Source of the DNA: Bdellovibrionales bacterium
Lineage (GTDB): Bacteria > Bdellovibrionota > Bdellovibrionia > Bdellovibrionales > UBA1609
Length of the DNA: 64,000 nt
Assembly: GCA_016716765.1 (NCBI GenBank)
Contig: JADJVA010000020.1
Coordinates: 1,302,001 to 1,366,000 of the forward strand
Direction of reading: 5' to 3'
The position numbers and the translations under genes were made by a program. Shown piece after piece: positions 16,369 to 24,165 of the stretch; positions within the stretch are counted from its first letter, which is position 1, and every line of letters starts with the position of its first letter. The notes below the pieces were generated by a model. The model searched no databases and was not told the origin of the DNA. It saw only the letters and a list, made by a program, of their open reading frames with translations.

Positions 16369-18033
16369 TTATGGTCTGAGATAACGATAAAAAGCAACAA
16401 GACCAAGTGCACACGCAATTCCGTAACCCAAGGCCGCCAAAATAGGCAATTCAAATACCTTTGGACCGCGATCAATCACCATCAAGAGCGAAGATGATAT
16501 CAATAGGCCTCCAATAACAAGACCCAAAAAAATTGTGTGAGCAGACTTTACCACCGTCAAAGACATTTGAGTCATCTGCAAAATATCTAACTTAATCGCA
16601 TAAGAGGGACTATTGATCTTTCTCAGGTACTGTTTTAAATGCCGAGGAAATCCCGACATGACAGAACTCAGATCTTTTCCAGCAGCAGTCAGGTCGCGCA
16701 TCACCTTTGAAGTCTCATATCGATTTTTTACCAATTCATCGGCGAACTCAAGCGAGTGGGATAAGAAGTCAAAATCCTTCATCACGATCCGTCCCATCCC
16801 CTCAATAGAAACGATCGATTTAAAAAATAAGACAAGCTCCGTCGGTAGCTTTAACTCGTGGCGAGAGGCAACTCCAGTTGAGTCAAGGAGAAGGCGACCG
16901 GCATTCACATTTTTTAGAGTGAGACCGTAATAGGGAGCTATTAAATCGCGCAAATCCCTAGCAAATCGATCGACGTCCACATGACCGGTGTAAGGCGCCA
17001 TATCAACGTACTCATAAGCCAGCCGCTCATAGTCTTCAGTAAATAAAGCTACCAGCATGCTGGCAATTGCATTTTGAGTTTTCTTATTTAACCGACCCAC
17101 TAGACCAAAATCAATGAGACCGATCTGGTTGTTGGGCAATACAAGAAGATTTCCTGCATGTAGGTCACCGTGAAAAAGCCCATCTGTAAAAACCATTTTT
17201 AGATAGCACTTAAGCCCCACTCTTAAAATGGCCTCCCGATCAACCCCCTCCTGTGCCAGAGCATTTTTGTGACTCAGTGGCACGCCCTCCAACTCTTCAA
17301 GAACAATCACTTTTCTTCCGGTCAACTCCATGAATACGTTGGGAATTTTTATGCTCGGCTCACTCGCAAAATTTCTTTGAAATCGGCGAATGTTGTTTGC
17401 CTCTATGACAAAATTTGTTTCCTGCTCCAGAGCGCGAAAAAATTCATTCACGATAGCGGTGGGAGAATAGAATCGAGCCTCATCAACATGCTTCTCTAGC
17501 AATCCGGCAAGGGTGTACATGATACTCAGGTCTTCAGCAATAATATCCTGAATCCCAGGTCTCTGAATCTTGACCACAACGTGGGAGCCATCCTTCAATA
17601 TTGCACGATGAACCTGAGCAATACTCGCAGCAGTCATTGGCTCTCGTTGAATTGATTCAAAAATATCTTGTAAGTGGGCCCCAAACTGTTCCTCCAAAAT
17701 GACCTGCATGAGTGAAAAATCGAGAGTTGGAGCCTGGTCATGGAGCTTCTTTAATTCTTCAGCTACATCCGCGGGAACAAGATCGGGGCGAGTCGCCAAC
17801 AATTGACCTAATTTGACAAAAACGGGTCCCAACTTTTCAAAACAAAGGCGCAGCCTCTCGCCAGTTGATAAACCAGCTAGCTCTTGGGAACTCAACTTGT
17901 CAAAAATGAATCTACCGAGATTTGCCCTTTCGGCGACCTCTTGAAACCCGTGCCTTGCGAATACCGCCACTATCTCTCTGAGTCTGAGAGCGCTTGTGAT
18001 TGGATTCTGTTTCTTTAGATAGGACCTGAGCAC
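16369..18033 (-). CDS. ABC1/UbiB-family atypical kinase
   Basis: A 554-residue protein of the UbiB/ABC1 family. The Ala-rich loop replacing the kinase P-loop (PMTAASIAQVHRA), the KxGQ-type helix (LGPVFVKLGQLLATRPDLVP), the ATP lysine region (VVVKIQRPG), HGDLHAGNLL and LIDFGLVGRL are all visible. Two C-terminal hydrophobic stretches (AHTIFLGLVIGGLLISSSL, AALGYGIACALGLVAF) form the usual membrane hairpin. Members support ubiquinone or other isoprenoid lipid metabolism as ATPases. Homology begins at the very N-terminus, inside the final 122 bases of rnr, so the overlap is real rather than a start error. Confidence 0.9.
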   Translation of the reverse strand: MLRSYLKKQNPITSALRLREIVAVFARHGFQEVAERANLGRFIFDKLSSQELAGLSTGERLRLCFEKLGPVFVKLGQLLATRPDLVPADVAEELKKLHDQAPTLDFSLMQVILEEQFGAHLQDIFESIQREPMTAASIAQVHRAILKDGSHVVVKIQRPGIQDIIAEDLSIMYTLAGLLEKHVDEARFYSPTAIVNEFFRALEQETNFVIEANNIRRFQRNFASEPSIKIPNVFMELTGRKVIVLEELEGVPLSHKNALAQEGVDREAILRVGLKCYLKMVFTDGLFHGDLHAGNLLVLPNNQIGLIDFGLVGRLNKKTQNAIASMLVALFTEDYERLAYEYVDMAPYTGHVDVDRFARDLRDLIAPYYGLTLKNVNAGRLLLDSTGVASRHELKLPTELVLFFKSIVSIEGMGRIVMKDFDFLSHSLEFADELVKNRYETSKVMRDLTAAGKDLSSVMSGFPRHLKQYLRKINSPSYAIKLDILQMTQMSLTVVKSAHTIFLGLVIGGLLISSSLLMVIDRGPKVFELPILAALGYGIACALGLVAFYRYLRP

Positions 18034-19972
18034 GCTTGCCTTCCAATACAGGTAGAAAATCTATTTTTCCATCCTGAGTGTCAGTTCTAGCTACCGCCAC
18101 CCGAATGACATCACCAATGTTATAAGATACTCCAGACTTTTTACCAATCAATCTCAAATGATCTTCATCAAATTTAAGATCATTTTGAGGAAGGGCTTCC
18201 GTTCTTACCAAACCATCGACGTCAAATTGGCGAAGCAGGACAAAAATCCCAAATTTTGCCACGGAGCTGATGATGCCATCAAATTCCTCTCCCAAATGTT
18301 TGGCCATGAACCTGGCCTTCTTGATCGCCTTAACTTGACGCTCTGCTTTTGCCGCTCGTTGTTCGCGCGCACTCGTCATTGTCCCAATCGACTGCAGCTG
18401 AGGATAAGGAATAAACCCATAGCCCCTCTCTGGTATGATGGCAGCCTTAAGCAGTCGATGAACAATGAGATCTGGATAACGCCTGATCGGAGAAGTAAAG
18501 TGAGTGTAAAACTCAAAGCCTAAGCCAAAATGTCCCACATTATCGGGGCTATATTTAGCCTGACTCATCGTTCGTAAGGTCAATATATGAAGAATTTGTT
18601 CTTGAGGTTGTCCCTCAAAATGCTCCAATGCTTGACCAATTTTCTTCTGAAGCTTTCCTCCTCCGAGTCCTTTACTAAAACCAAAAATCTGCAAAAATCT
18701 TTCAAGTTCTATAATACTATCTGCGTTTGGAACTTCATGTATGCGATACAAGGAGGAAACTTCCCTCTCGTGAAAAAATTTGGCGACGGCAACATTGGCT
18801 GCAAGCATCATTTCTTCAATCAATCGGTGAGAAAAAAGTCGATCCGCTCGAATGATATCTACCGGTTGCCCCCCTTCATCAACTTCAACTTCAGTTTCTG
18901 GAATTTCCAGATCAAGGGAGCCTTCCCTGATCCGCTTGTCCATAAAAATATGAGCCAAATCACTCGCCCGTGAAAGCATGCTTTTTACATGTTCCAAATG
19001 ACTAGGACAATTTCCATCAACTATCTCTTGTGCTTCACCGTAAGTTATTCTCGCCTTGCTCTCAATCACAGCTTCATAAAAATTCTGTGAAGACAAACTC
19101 CCACTAAAATCAAATTTCATATCCGCCACAAGAGCCAATCGCGGCACACCGGGACGCAGAGAGCACAAATCATTACTCAAGCTTTCAGGTAACATCGGCG
19201 AAACAAAATTCGGAAAATAAACGCTGGTGCCTCGCTCATAAGCCTCTTCATCAATGGAAGATCCGGGCTTTACGTAGTGACTCACGTCAGCGATCGCCAC
19301 GATCAAATGAAATCCCTCAGGTAAGGTTTCTACAAAAATGGCATCGTCAAAATCCTTCGCTGTCACACCATCAATCGTCACAAAATTAAAAGAACGAAGA
19401 TCGGTCCGACGCTTAAATTCGAGATCGTTCAAATCGTCTCTGATTCCTTCTGATTCCCTCAGGGTTTTTGATGAAAAATCGTAGGGAATAGACTGAGTAT
19501 GCAAAACCCTCATCGCATCATTGAGTGGATCAAGAGCATCGCCAATAACCGATATCACTTCTCCACAAAACCCCCCTTTGTCTCCCGGAAAAGATTTGAT
19601 CTGCACCAACACCCAATCGCCTTCAGTGATTTCCAGGTGAGTTGGGCAAATTGCAGTCAGATCTTCTCCCCACCCATGACTGACATCATGAAGAATTCCC
19701 CGTTCCTTCCCTTGCGCCCAATACTGACCCGTCGCACGGGCTGTGTTTCTGACCAATATTTCGATCAATTCTCCGCGCAGGCGATGTGTCGCCTTTTCAA
19801 CAATGACTCGGATCTTAATCCGATCGTTAGTCATGACCCCACTCATCTCTCTTCGAGAAATATAGATATCTGGAATATCAGGACTTTCCGGTACAAAAAA
19901 TCCGAAGCCGTCGGGATGTCGTTTGACAACCCCTTCCAATATATTGGGTAGTTTGGTTCGTCGCTTGTTCAT
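17912..19972 (-). CDS. rnr: ribonuclease R
   Basis: A 686-residue 3'-5' exoribonuclease. An N-terminal OB/cold-shock region (DGFGFFVPESPDIPDIYISR) leads into the RNB catalytic domain with VTAKDFDDAIFVE, ADVSHYVKPGSSIDEEA and the SPIRRYPDLIVHRLL motif. An S1 domain follows (EEFDGIISSVAKFGIFVLL), then a basic ~45-residue tail rich in Lys, Arg and Ser. The enzyme degrades structured RNA and helps tmRNA quality control. The tail is translated from sequence that also encodes the N-terminus of the ABC1 kinase in another frame. It is shorter than the ~800-residue E. coli enzyme because of a smaller N-terminal region. Confidence 0.95.
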   Translation of the reverse strand: MNKRRTKLPNILEGVVKRHPDGFGFFVPESPDIPDIYISRREMSGVMTNDRIKIRVIVEKATHRLRGELIEILVRNTARATGQYWAQGKERGILHDVSHGWGEDLTAICPTHLEITEGDWVLVQIKSFPGDKGGFCGEVISVIGDALDPLNDAMRVLHTQSIPYDFSSKTLRESEGIRDDLNDLEFKRRTDLRSFNFVTIDGVTAKDFDDAIFVETLPEGFHLIVAIADVSHYVKPGSSIDEEAYERGTSVYFPNFVSPMLPESLSNDLCSLRPGVPRLALVADMKFDFSGSLSSQNFYEAVIESKARITYGEAQEIVDGNCPSHLEHVKSMLSRASDLAHIFMDKRIREGSLDLEIPETEVEVDEGGQPVDIIRADRLFSHRLIEEMMLAANVAVAKFFHEREVSSLYRIHEVPNADSIIELERFLQIFGFSKGLGGGKLQKKIGQALEHFEGQPQEQILHILTLRTMSQAKYSPDNVGHFGLGFEFYTHFTSPIRRYPDLIVHRLLKAAIIPERGYGFIPYPQLQSIGTMTSAREQRAAKAERQVKAIKKARFMAKHLGEEFDGIISSVAKFGIFVLLRQFDVDGLVRTEALPQNDLKFDEDHLRLIGKKSGVSYNIGDVIRVAVARTDTQDGKIDFLPVLEGKRAQVLSKETESNHKRSQTQRDSGGIRKARVSRGRRKGKSR

Positions 19973-20027
19973 TGATTCTCACTTGGTATGCTATGATAGA
20001 AGTCTGCATTGGTGATGTGACCCTATC

Positions 20028-20528
20028 CTATTTTCGATATTTTAGAAAGTTGAAATATCGTTCCTTGAGTACGTCGAGTTCTGCGACAGCACCACATTTC
20101 GGGCAGGCGAAACCATCCTGAACCAAAATCCCCTCCTTTGCATCTGCTGTTCCTTCCTTATAATCCTTCCCGCGATGAACGAGGTGCATTTCGGTGTGAT
20201 CACATCCGGAGCAGTAATAGGGGATATAGAAGGATTCAACCAGAGCATTTGATGGGAGAAACCCCTCTAAAATATTCATTTGATCCACCACATTTCTAGG
20301 ACACTTTACAAATTGAAGCTCCATTCCAGAAGCCTTTCTAATCCATAACAACCAGCCCCGCAGTCCAATTGAATTGACAAAGCGAATACCCGAAAAGTCA
20401 AAGGTCGCCTTCTTAACACCTGTGAGATCAATTTTAGAAAATTCAGCATTCTCGTCAATATCCCCTTGAAAAGACAAAATAAGCCGATCTCCCTGCCACT
20501 TTTTATCGGTTTTAAATTCGTTTTTCAT
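20028..20528 (-). CDS. STAS-domain protein with C-terminal zinc ribbon
   Basis: A 166-residue two-part protein. Residues ~10-100 form a STAS fold with the serine loop FVNSIGLRGWLLWI, as in anti-sigma-factor antagonists whose Ser is phosphorylated. Residues ~108-150 hold two CxxC knuckles (YYCSGCDHTEMH and FACPKCGAV), which should bind zinc. The start follows GAGAGG. It lies between rnr and an MBL hydrolase on the same strand with short gaps, so it may be co-transcribed. A switch-protein role is inference; no partner kinase is nearby. Confidence 0.75.
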   Translation of the reverse strand: MKNEFKTDKKWQGDRLILSFQGDIDENAEFSKIDLTGVKKATFDFSGIRFVNSIGLRGWLLWIRKASGMELQFVKCPRNVVDQMNILEGFLPSNALVESFYIPYYCSGCDHTEMHLVHRGKDYKEGTADAKEGILVQDGFACPKCGAVAELDVLKERYFNFLKYRK

Positions 20529-20562
20529 TTTTTGAGCCTCTCTCTGGTAGAATTACGTACAG

Positions 20563-21543
20563 CTATATCTCAAAAACCATCCCCTCAACGCCAAAACACC
20601 ACTCTAATTTATTTGAATCCAATCTCTGCTCTTTTGCCATTCGAATCGCAGATTCGTGATAGGAACGAGTCTGTTGTTCCACTTTCTGAATTTTTTCATC
20701 TGTGGCTGCTGGGTCATGATGAATGAAGACCATTTTTTTCACTCTCTCACGCATCCCAATATCGATTCCAATCGGAGCTGAGGCATGGCCCCAATTTATT
20801 TTTTCTGCTGCTTCAAGGAAGGTGTACTGGGCATCATAGATGAGCAAATCGACATCTTCATACAGCGGAAGATCCTGTCCTAGGTCTTTCCTGCTGACTC
20901 GAGTCCCTTCAGTGTCCACACAATGAGAAAAAACCTTCCCACCACTTTCGCAACGATATCCCCAACAGGGATCTGGATGATCCAATTGATAAGGGGTGAC
21001 CGCTACATCATGCAGGACAAAAGGAGCTCTCGGCTTCAGTCGATGAAAGGAAATCTGAGCTCCAAGCTGTTCAAAGGAAACTGGAAAGTGAGGTTTACAA
21101 AACATCCCACGCACTCTGTCCTCAAGATCCTCTTGAACAGCATAAAAATGAATTCTATTTCCTGGAATAAAGATGGGGACAAAAAATGGCAAGCCGATCA
21201 AATGGTCCCAATGAAAATGAGTCATGAAAATATGGACCTCACCCTTGCCTAAACCACAAGGCCCCATCATAAGAGACTCCCCATAGCGACGAATTCCACT
21301 CCCCCCATCAATAACGAAGTCGGCCTCGTGACTCGTCACCTGAATGCAGGCCGTGTGTCCTCCATAGCCTCCCACTCGATAGGGAGGAAGACTCTCAAGG
21401 AAGGCTTTCGCTCCTCCTGAATTGGATCTCTGAAAAATTTCATACTCTTCGAGCAAATTCTGTATTTTGCTGCGAAGGTATTGAGGTGGAACGGGGGCCG
21501 GAAGTGATCCACGCGTCCCCCACAATCTGATTCGCAAATTCAT
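20563..21543 (-). CDS. MBL-fold metallo-hydrolase
   Basis: A 326-residue metallo-beta-lactamase-fold enzyme. It begins MNLRIRLWGTRGSLPAP, has GGYGGHTACIQV, the metal motif THFHWDHLIGLPFF and later ligands in YQLDHPDPCWGYRC, LIYDAQYT and MVFIHHDPAATD. This arrangement belongs to the RGS-type hydrolases annotated as cyclic-nucleotide phosphodiesterase-like, but activity cannot be assigned. It precedes the STAS protein by 34 nt. The predicted protein is soluble, without a signal peptide. Confidence 0.87.
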   Translation of the reverse strand: MNLRIRLWGTRGSLPAPVPPQYLRSKIQNLLEEYEIFQRSNSGGAKAFLESLPPYRVGGYGGHTACIQVTSHEADFVIDGGSGIRRYGESLMMGPCGLGKGEVHIFMTHFHWDHLIGLPFFVPIFIPGNRIHFYAVQEDLEDRVRGMFCKPHFPVSFEQLGAQISFHRLKPRAPFVLHDVAVTPYQLDHPDPCWGYRCESGGKVFSHCVDTEGTRVSRKDLGQDLPLYEDVDLLIYDAQYTFLEAAEKINWGHASAPIGIDIGMRERVKKMVFIHHDPAATDEKIQKVEQQTRSYHESAIRMAKEQRLDSNKLEWCFGVEGMVFEI

Positions 21544-21559
21544 GATCAGTGTCTTTCAT

Positions 21560-22300
21560 CTAAAAGTAGAAATTATACCCCACAAATCCCTCAATACCTG
21601 ACAAGGTAACTCCTAAGTCATTTCCATCAAGCTCGACTTCTTTGCCGTTTTGCGCCTGACTCAAACTCGCAGGGCTGGGAGACCCAGAGGTAAAATCGCC
21701 CGAAACCGAAGACGCCTTAAGCCTTTCAATACCCAGAATTCTCAAGTTACCTTCAAGACTAAAACAGTGGTTTGGACTCAGAAAACAAAATTCAGCTCCG
21801 ATGCCACCCAGATAACCAAGATCATTGCCAGAAAATTCAAGAGAGTTGTTGCCCTCTTTTATGTCTCCAGAAACGGATCCCCACCCCAAACCTAACTGGG
21901 TATAAAATTTGATCATTGTATCTTCGAGAAGATAAAATCTAAACATCGGAAATACTGTTACCCCGATGAGGCCGTACTCATAATTATTGCCAAGTGTATC
22001 TGAGCCGTCCCCGTTTTGATACATCATTCCGAGACGTAACTGAAAAGCTGTCATTCCAGAAAAGCGATAGCTGATGAAACCATTTCCTTCCCAGGCATTG
22101 CCAAGTTGAGGAGTTGAAATTCCCCCAGCTCGCTGATTTGATCGAGTGGACAGTTTGTTCAAATCTGATTGGTCGGCAGCCGTAATACCTAGGTTTAAAC
22201 CCAATGACCAGCCACCCCCGCCTCCTTTTGCAGCAAAAGACCCCATCGCAGGCAAGATCGTCATCAAAACTGCTAGTAAACGAACCATAGATGTCAGCAT
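21560..22300 (-). CDS. outer-membrane beta-barrel protein, function unknown
   Basis: About 246 residues with a signal peptide (MLTSMVRLLAVLMTILPAMGSFA). The mature part has a Gly-rich start and alternating strands such as FISYRFSGMTAFQLRLGMMY and FYTQLGLGWGSVSG, ending in the aromatic IEGFVGYNFYF, as expected of a small outer-membrane barrel. The start is set by GGGAGGGG just before this ATG; the longer frame is not a signal peptide. No family is recognised. Confidence 0.7.
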   Translation of the reverse strand: MLTSMVRLLAVLMTILPAMGSFAAKGGGGGWSLGLNLGITAADQSDLNKLSTRSNQRAGGISTPQLGNAWEGNGFISYRFSGMTAFQLRLGMMYQNGDGSDTLGNNYEYGLIGVTVFPMFRFYLLEDTMIKFYTQLGLGWGSVSGDIKEGNNSLEFSGNDLGYLGGIGAEFCFLSPNHCFSLEGNLRILGIERLKASSVSGDFTSGSPSPASLSQAQNGKEVELDGNDLGVTLSGIEGFVGYNFYF

Positions 22301-22409
22301 TTTCCCCTCCCTTTCTGTCAATGATCGAGGAAAACACATTGGAGTTCAATCAGAGGTAAAAACCCTAGACTTTCAGCGGTCCGCTATTTCTTGAACCGTT
22401 CTCAATTAA

Positions 22410-23267
22410 TTAAGAAAGTGTTAACTTATTATGGAAATATTTCGCCCATTCAACGGATAACTGCCGACCGAGCAGATTCTTAAACTCCTTCTCTTCGAAG
22501 GTCTTGCCGTTGATTGAATATCGGGCAGCCGCCTTTTCGCCCTGACCATCATCGAAAACTTCCATAACAGCTTTTGCGTGCAAGTCCTTTGAACGTATCG
22601 AAATGACCAATTTCTTTGCCCCTCCTTGAGAAAGGGATTCTACACTGCTTTCCATTCTTAAGAAAAAAACACCCTTTTTCTGAGACCGCATTGATCCCTC
22701 GAAAAAAACATTTGATCGTTTCCCGCCCCGATCTTCAAGGGAACTCACCAAACCCGAAAGGGACACTTGATCTATATCATTGAGCTGGCGGTAGCCTGAA
22801 TCTAACACCTGATACTTGTATTCCAGATTGATATTTTCTTCCAAACCTTGCACTTTCGTTTCGACTCGAGAAGAAAAAGCGATAGGACAAACTGTACCCT
22901 CCACAACCAGAGATTCATTTTTCAGGCTGGTAGCCTCCCCTCCAAAGGAGGAAGAATCGATACGACAGAATTGGCGCCCGATCTTTGTAGCCATCTTACT
23001 GACGAAGGGATCTTCTTTTTCGCTGAAAAAATCTTCAAGATTTTGACTCGCCGAGTCCGAAGAGATCTTCCTTTTTGTTCCCTCTTCCCTCTCTGATCGA
23101 GCTTTCTCAACGGCATTGGCCGCTCGATCTAAAGAGCCAGTGATTGATCCCAACAAACTGAGCTCTTCACCACTGAGCGGAATATCGGGGTCATTTGACA
23201 ATTGAGAGTCACATCCTGCAAATAGGAGAATTCCACTCAGAGAGCTTATTGCCAAAACTTTTTTCAC
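22410..23267 (-). CDS. lipoprotein, function unknown
   Basis: About 285 residues with a lipoprotein signal (MKKVLAISSLSGILLFAGC); the cysteine after FAG would be lipidated. GTG is the likely start, with GGA 7 nt upstream; an ATG four codons earlier abuts the AAGGA too closely. The mature protein is charged, with a region rich in Ser/Glu and two further cysteines (FCRIDSSSF, GTVCPIAF). No family is recognised. It diverges from the GDPD gene. Confidence 0.7.
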   Translation of the reverse strand: MKKVLAISSLSGILLFAGCDSQLSNDPDIPLSGEELSLLGSITGSLDRAANAVEKARSEREEGTKRKISSDSASQNLEDFFSEKEDPFVSKMATKIGRQFCRIDSSSFGGEATSLKNESLVVEGTVCPIAFSSRVETKVQGLEENINLEYKYQVLDSGYRQLNDIDQVSLSGLVSSLEDRGGKRSNVFFEGSMRSQKKGVFFLRMESSVESLSQGGAKKLVISIRSKDLHAKAVMEVFDDGQGEKAAARYSINGKTFEEKEFKNLLGRQLSVEWAKYFHNKLTLS

Positions 23268-23367
23268 AATAAATTCCATTCCTTAAGTCTGAAGATGAAA
23301 TCACTGTCTGTCTATTCAATTTCTGAGACTGTTGACCCGTCGCACGACCTCCCTTTATGGTAGACCA

Positions 23368-24165
23368 ATGAGTTTCGAATTCCTTACCGATGTTCTGCAA
23401 TATTCTGTCGATGGTTTTTTCGCACAACTTCCACAGAAGAAACCCTCATTCAAGCACTTGCGTTTCTCTAAGATCATAGCTCACCGAGGCCATCACGATA
23501 ACACTCAGGTTTTTGAAAATACTTTGACCGCCTTTGATAGCTGCTTGAAAAACCAGATTTGGGGAATCGAGCTCGACGTCCGTTGGACCGAAGATCTCTT
23601 TCCTGTTGTGCTCCACGATCAGGACTGTGGCAGAGTTTTTGGCCGCCCGAGCCTCAAGCCTTCTCGTTACACTTTAAGAATGCTCAGACAACATGCTCCC
23701 ATGATACCAAGCCTTCAAGAAGTGGTAGATATTTTTGGTTTACAGATTCACTTGATGATTGAGTTGAAGGAAAGTCTTTCTGATCCCGATAACATTAAGA
23801 TTCAAAGACTTCTCGATATACTTAAAGCTCTGAGACCCGGGATCGATTATCATTTGATGTCATTTTCAAAGGAAATTCTTAAGCGTGTTGATTTTCTGCC
23901 TCCTGATTCTATGCTGGGCATCGCAGATTGGGACCTTGGTGAAATGAGCAAAGAATGCCTCAACCGAAATTATGGAGGTTTAACGGGACATTATCTTTTT
24001 ATGACACCTTCTCTCATTGAACTTCATCACCACCACCAGCAAAAAATTGGTGTCGGATTCATCAAATCACCAAACAGTCTTTACCGAGAAATTAACCGCA
24101 AAGTTGATTGGATTTTCACCAATCATCCCTTGCAGTTAAAGCAATGGATGCTTGAATTACCTTAG
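23368..24165 (+). CDS. glycerophosphodiester phosphodiesterase
   Basis: About 265 residues, hydrolysing glycerophosphodiesters to glycerol-3-phosphate and an alcohol. The GDPD hallmarks are IIAHRGHHDNTQVFENTLTA, the acidic IELDVRWTEDLFPVVLHDQ and LMIELKES; YHLMSFSKEIL and DWIFTNHP correspond to later motifs. No signal peptide is evident, so it is probably cytoplasmic and recycles membrane phospholipid head groups. The ATG used gives a sensible N-terminus; a TTG 12 codons earlier is possible. It overlaps the end of valS by 9 bp, tail to tail. Confidence 0.88.
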   Translation: MSFEFLTDVLQYSVDGFFAQLPQKKPSFKHLRFSKIIAHRGHHDNTQVFENTLTAFDSCLKNQIWGIELDVRWTEDLFPVVLHDQDCGRVFGRPSLKPSRYTLRMLRQHAPMIPSLQEVVDIFGLQIHLMIELKESLSDPDNIKIQRLLDILKALRPGIDYHLMSFSKEILKRVDFLPPDSMLGIADWDLGEMSKECLNRNYGGLTGHYLFMTPSLIELHHHHQQKIGVGFIKSPNSLYREINRKVDWIFTNHPLQLKQWMLELP

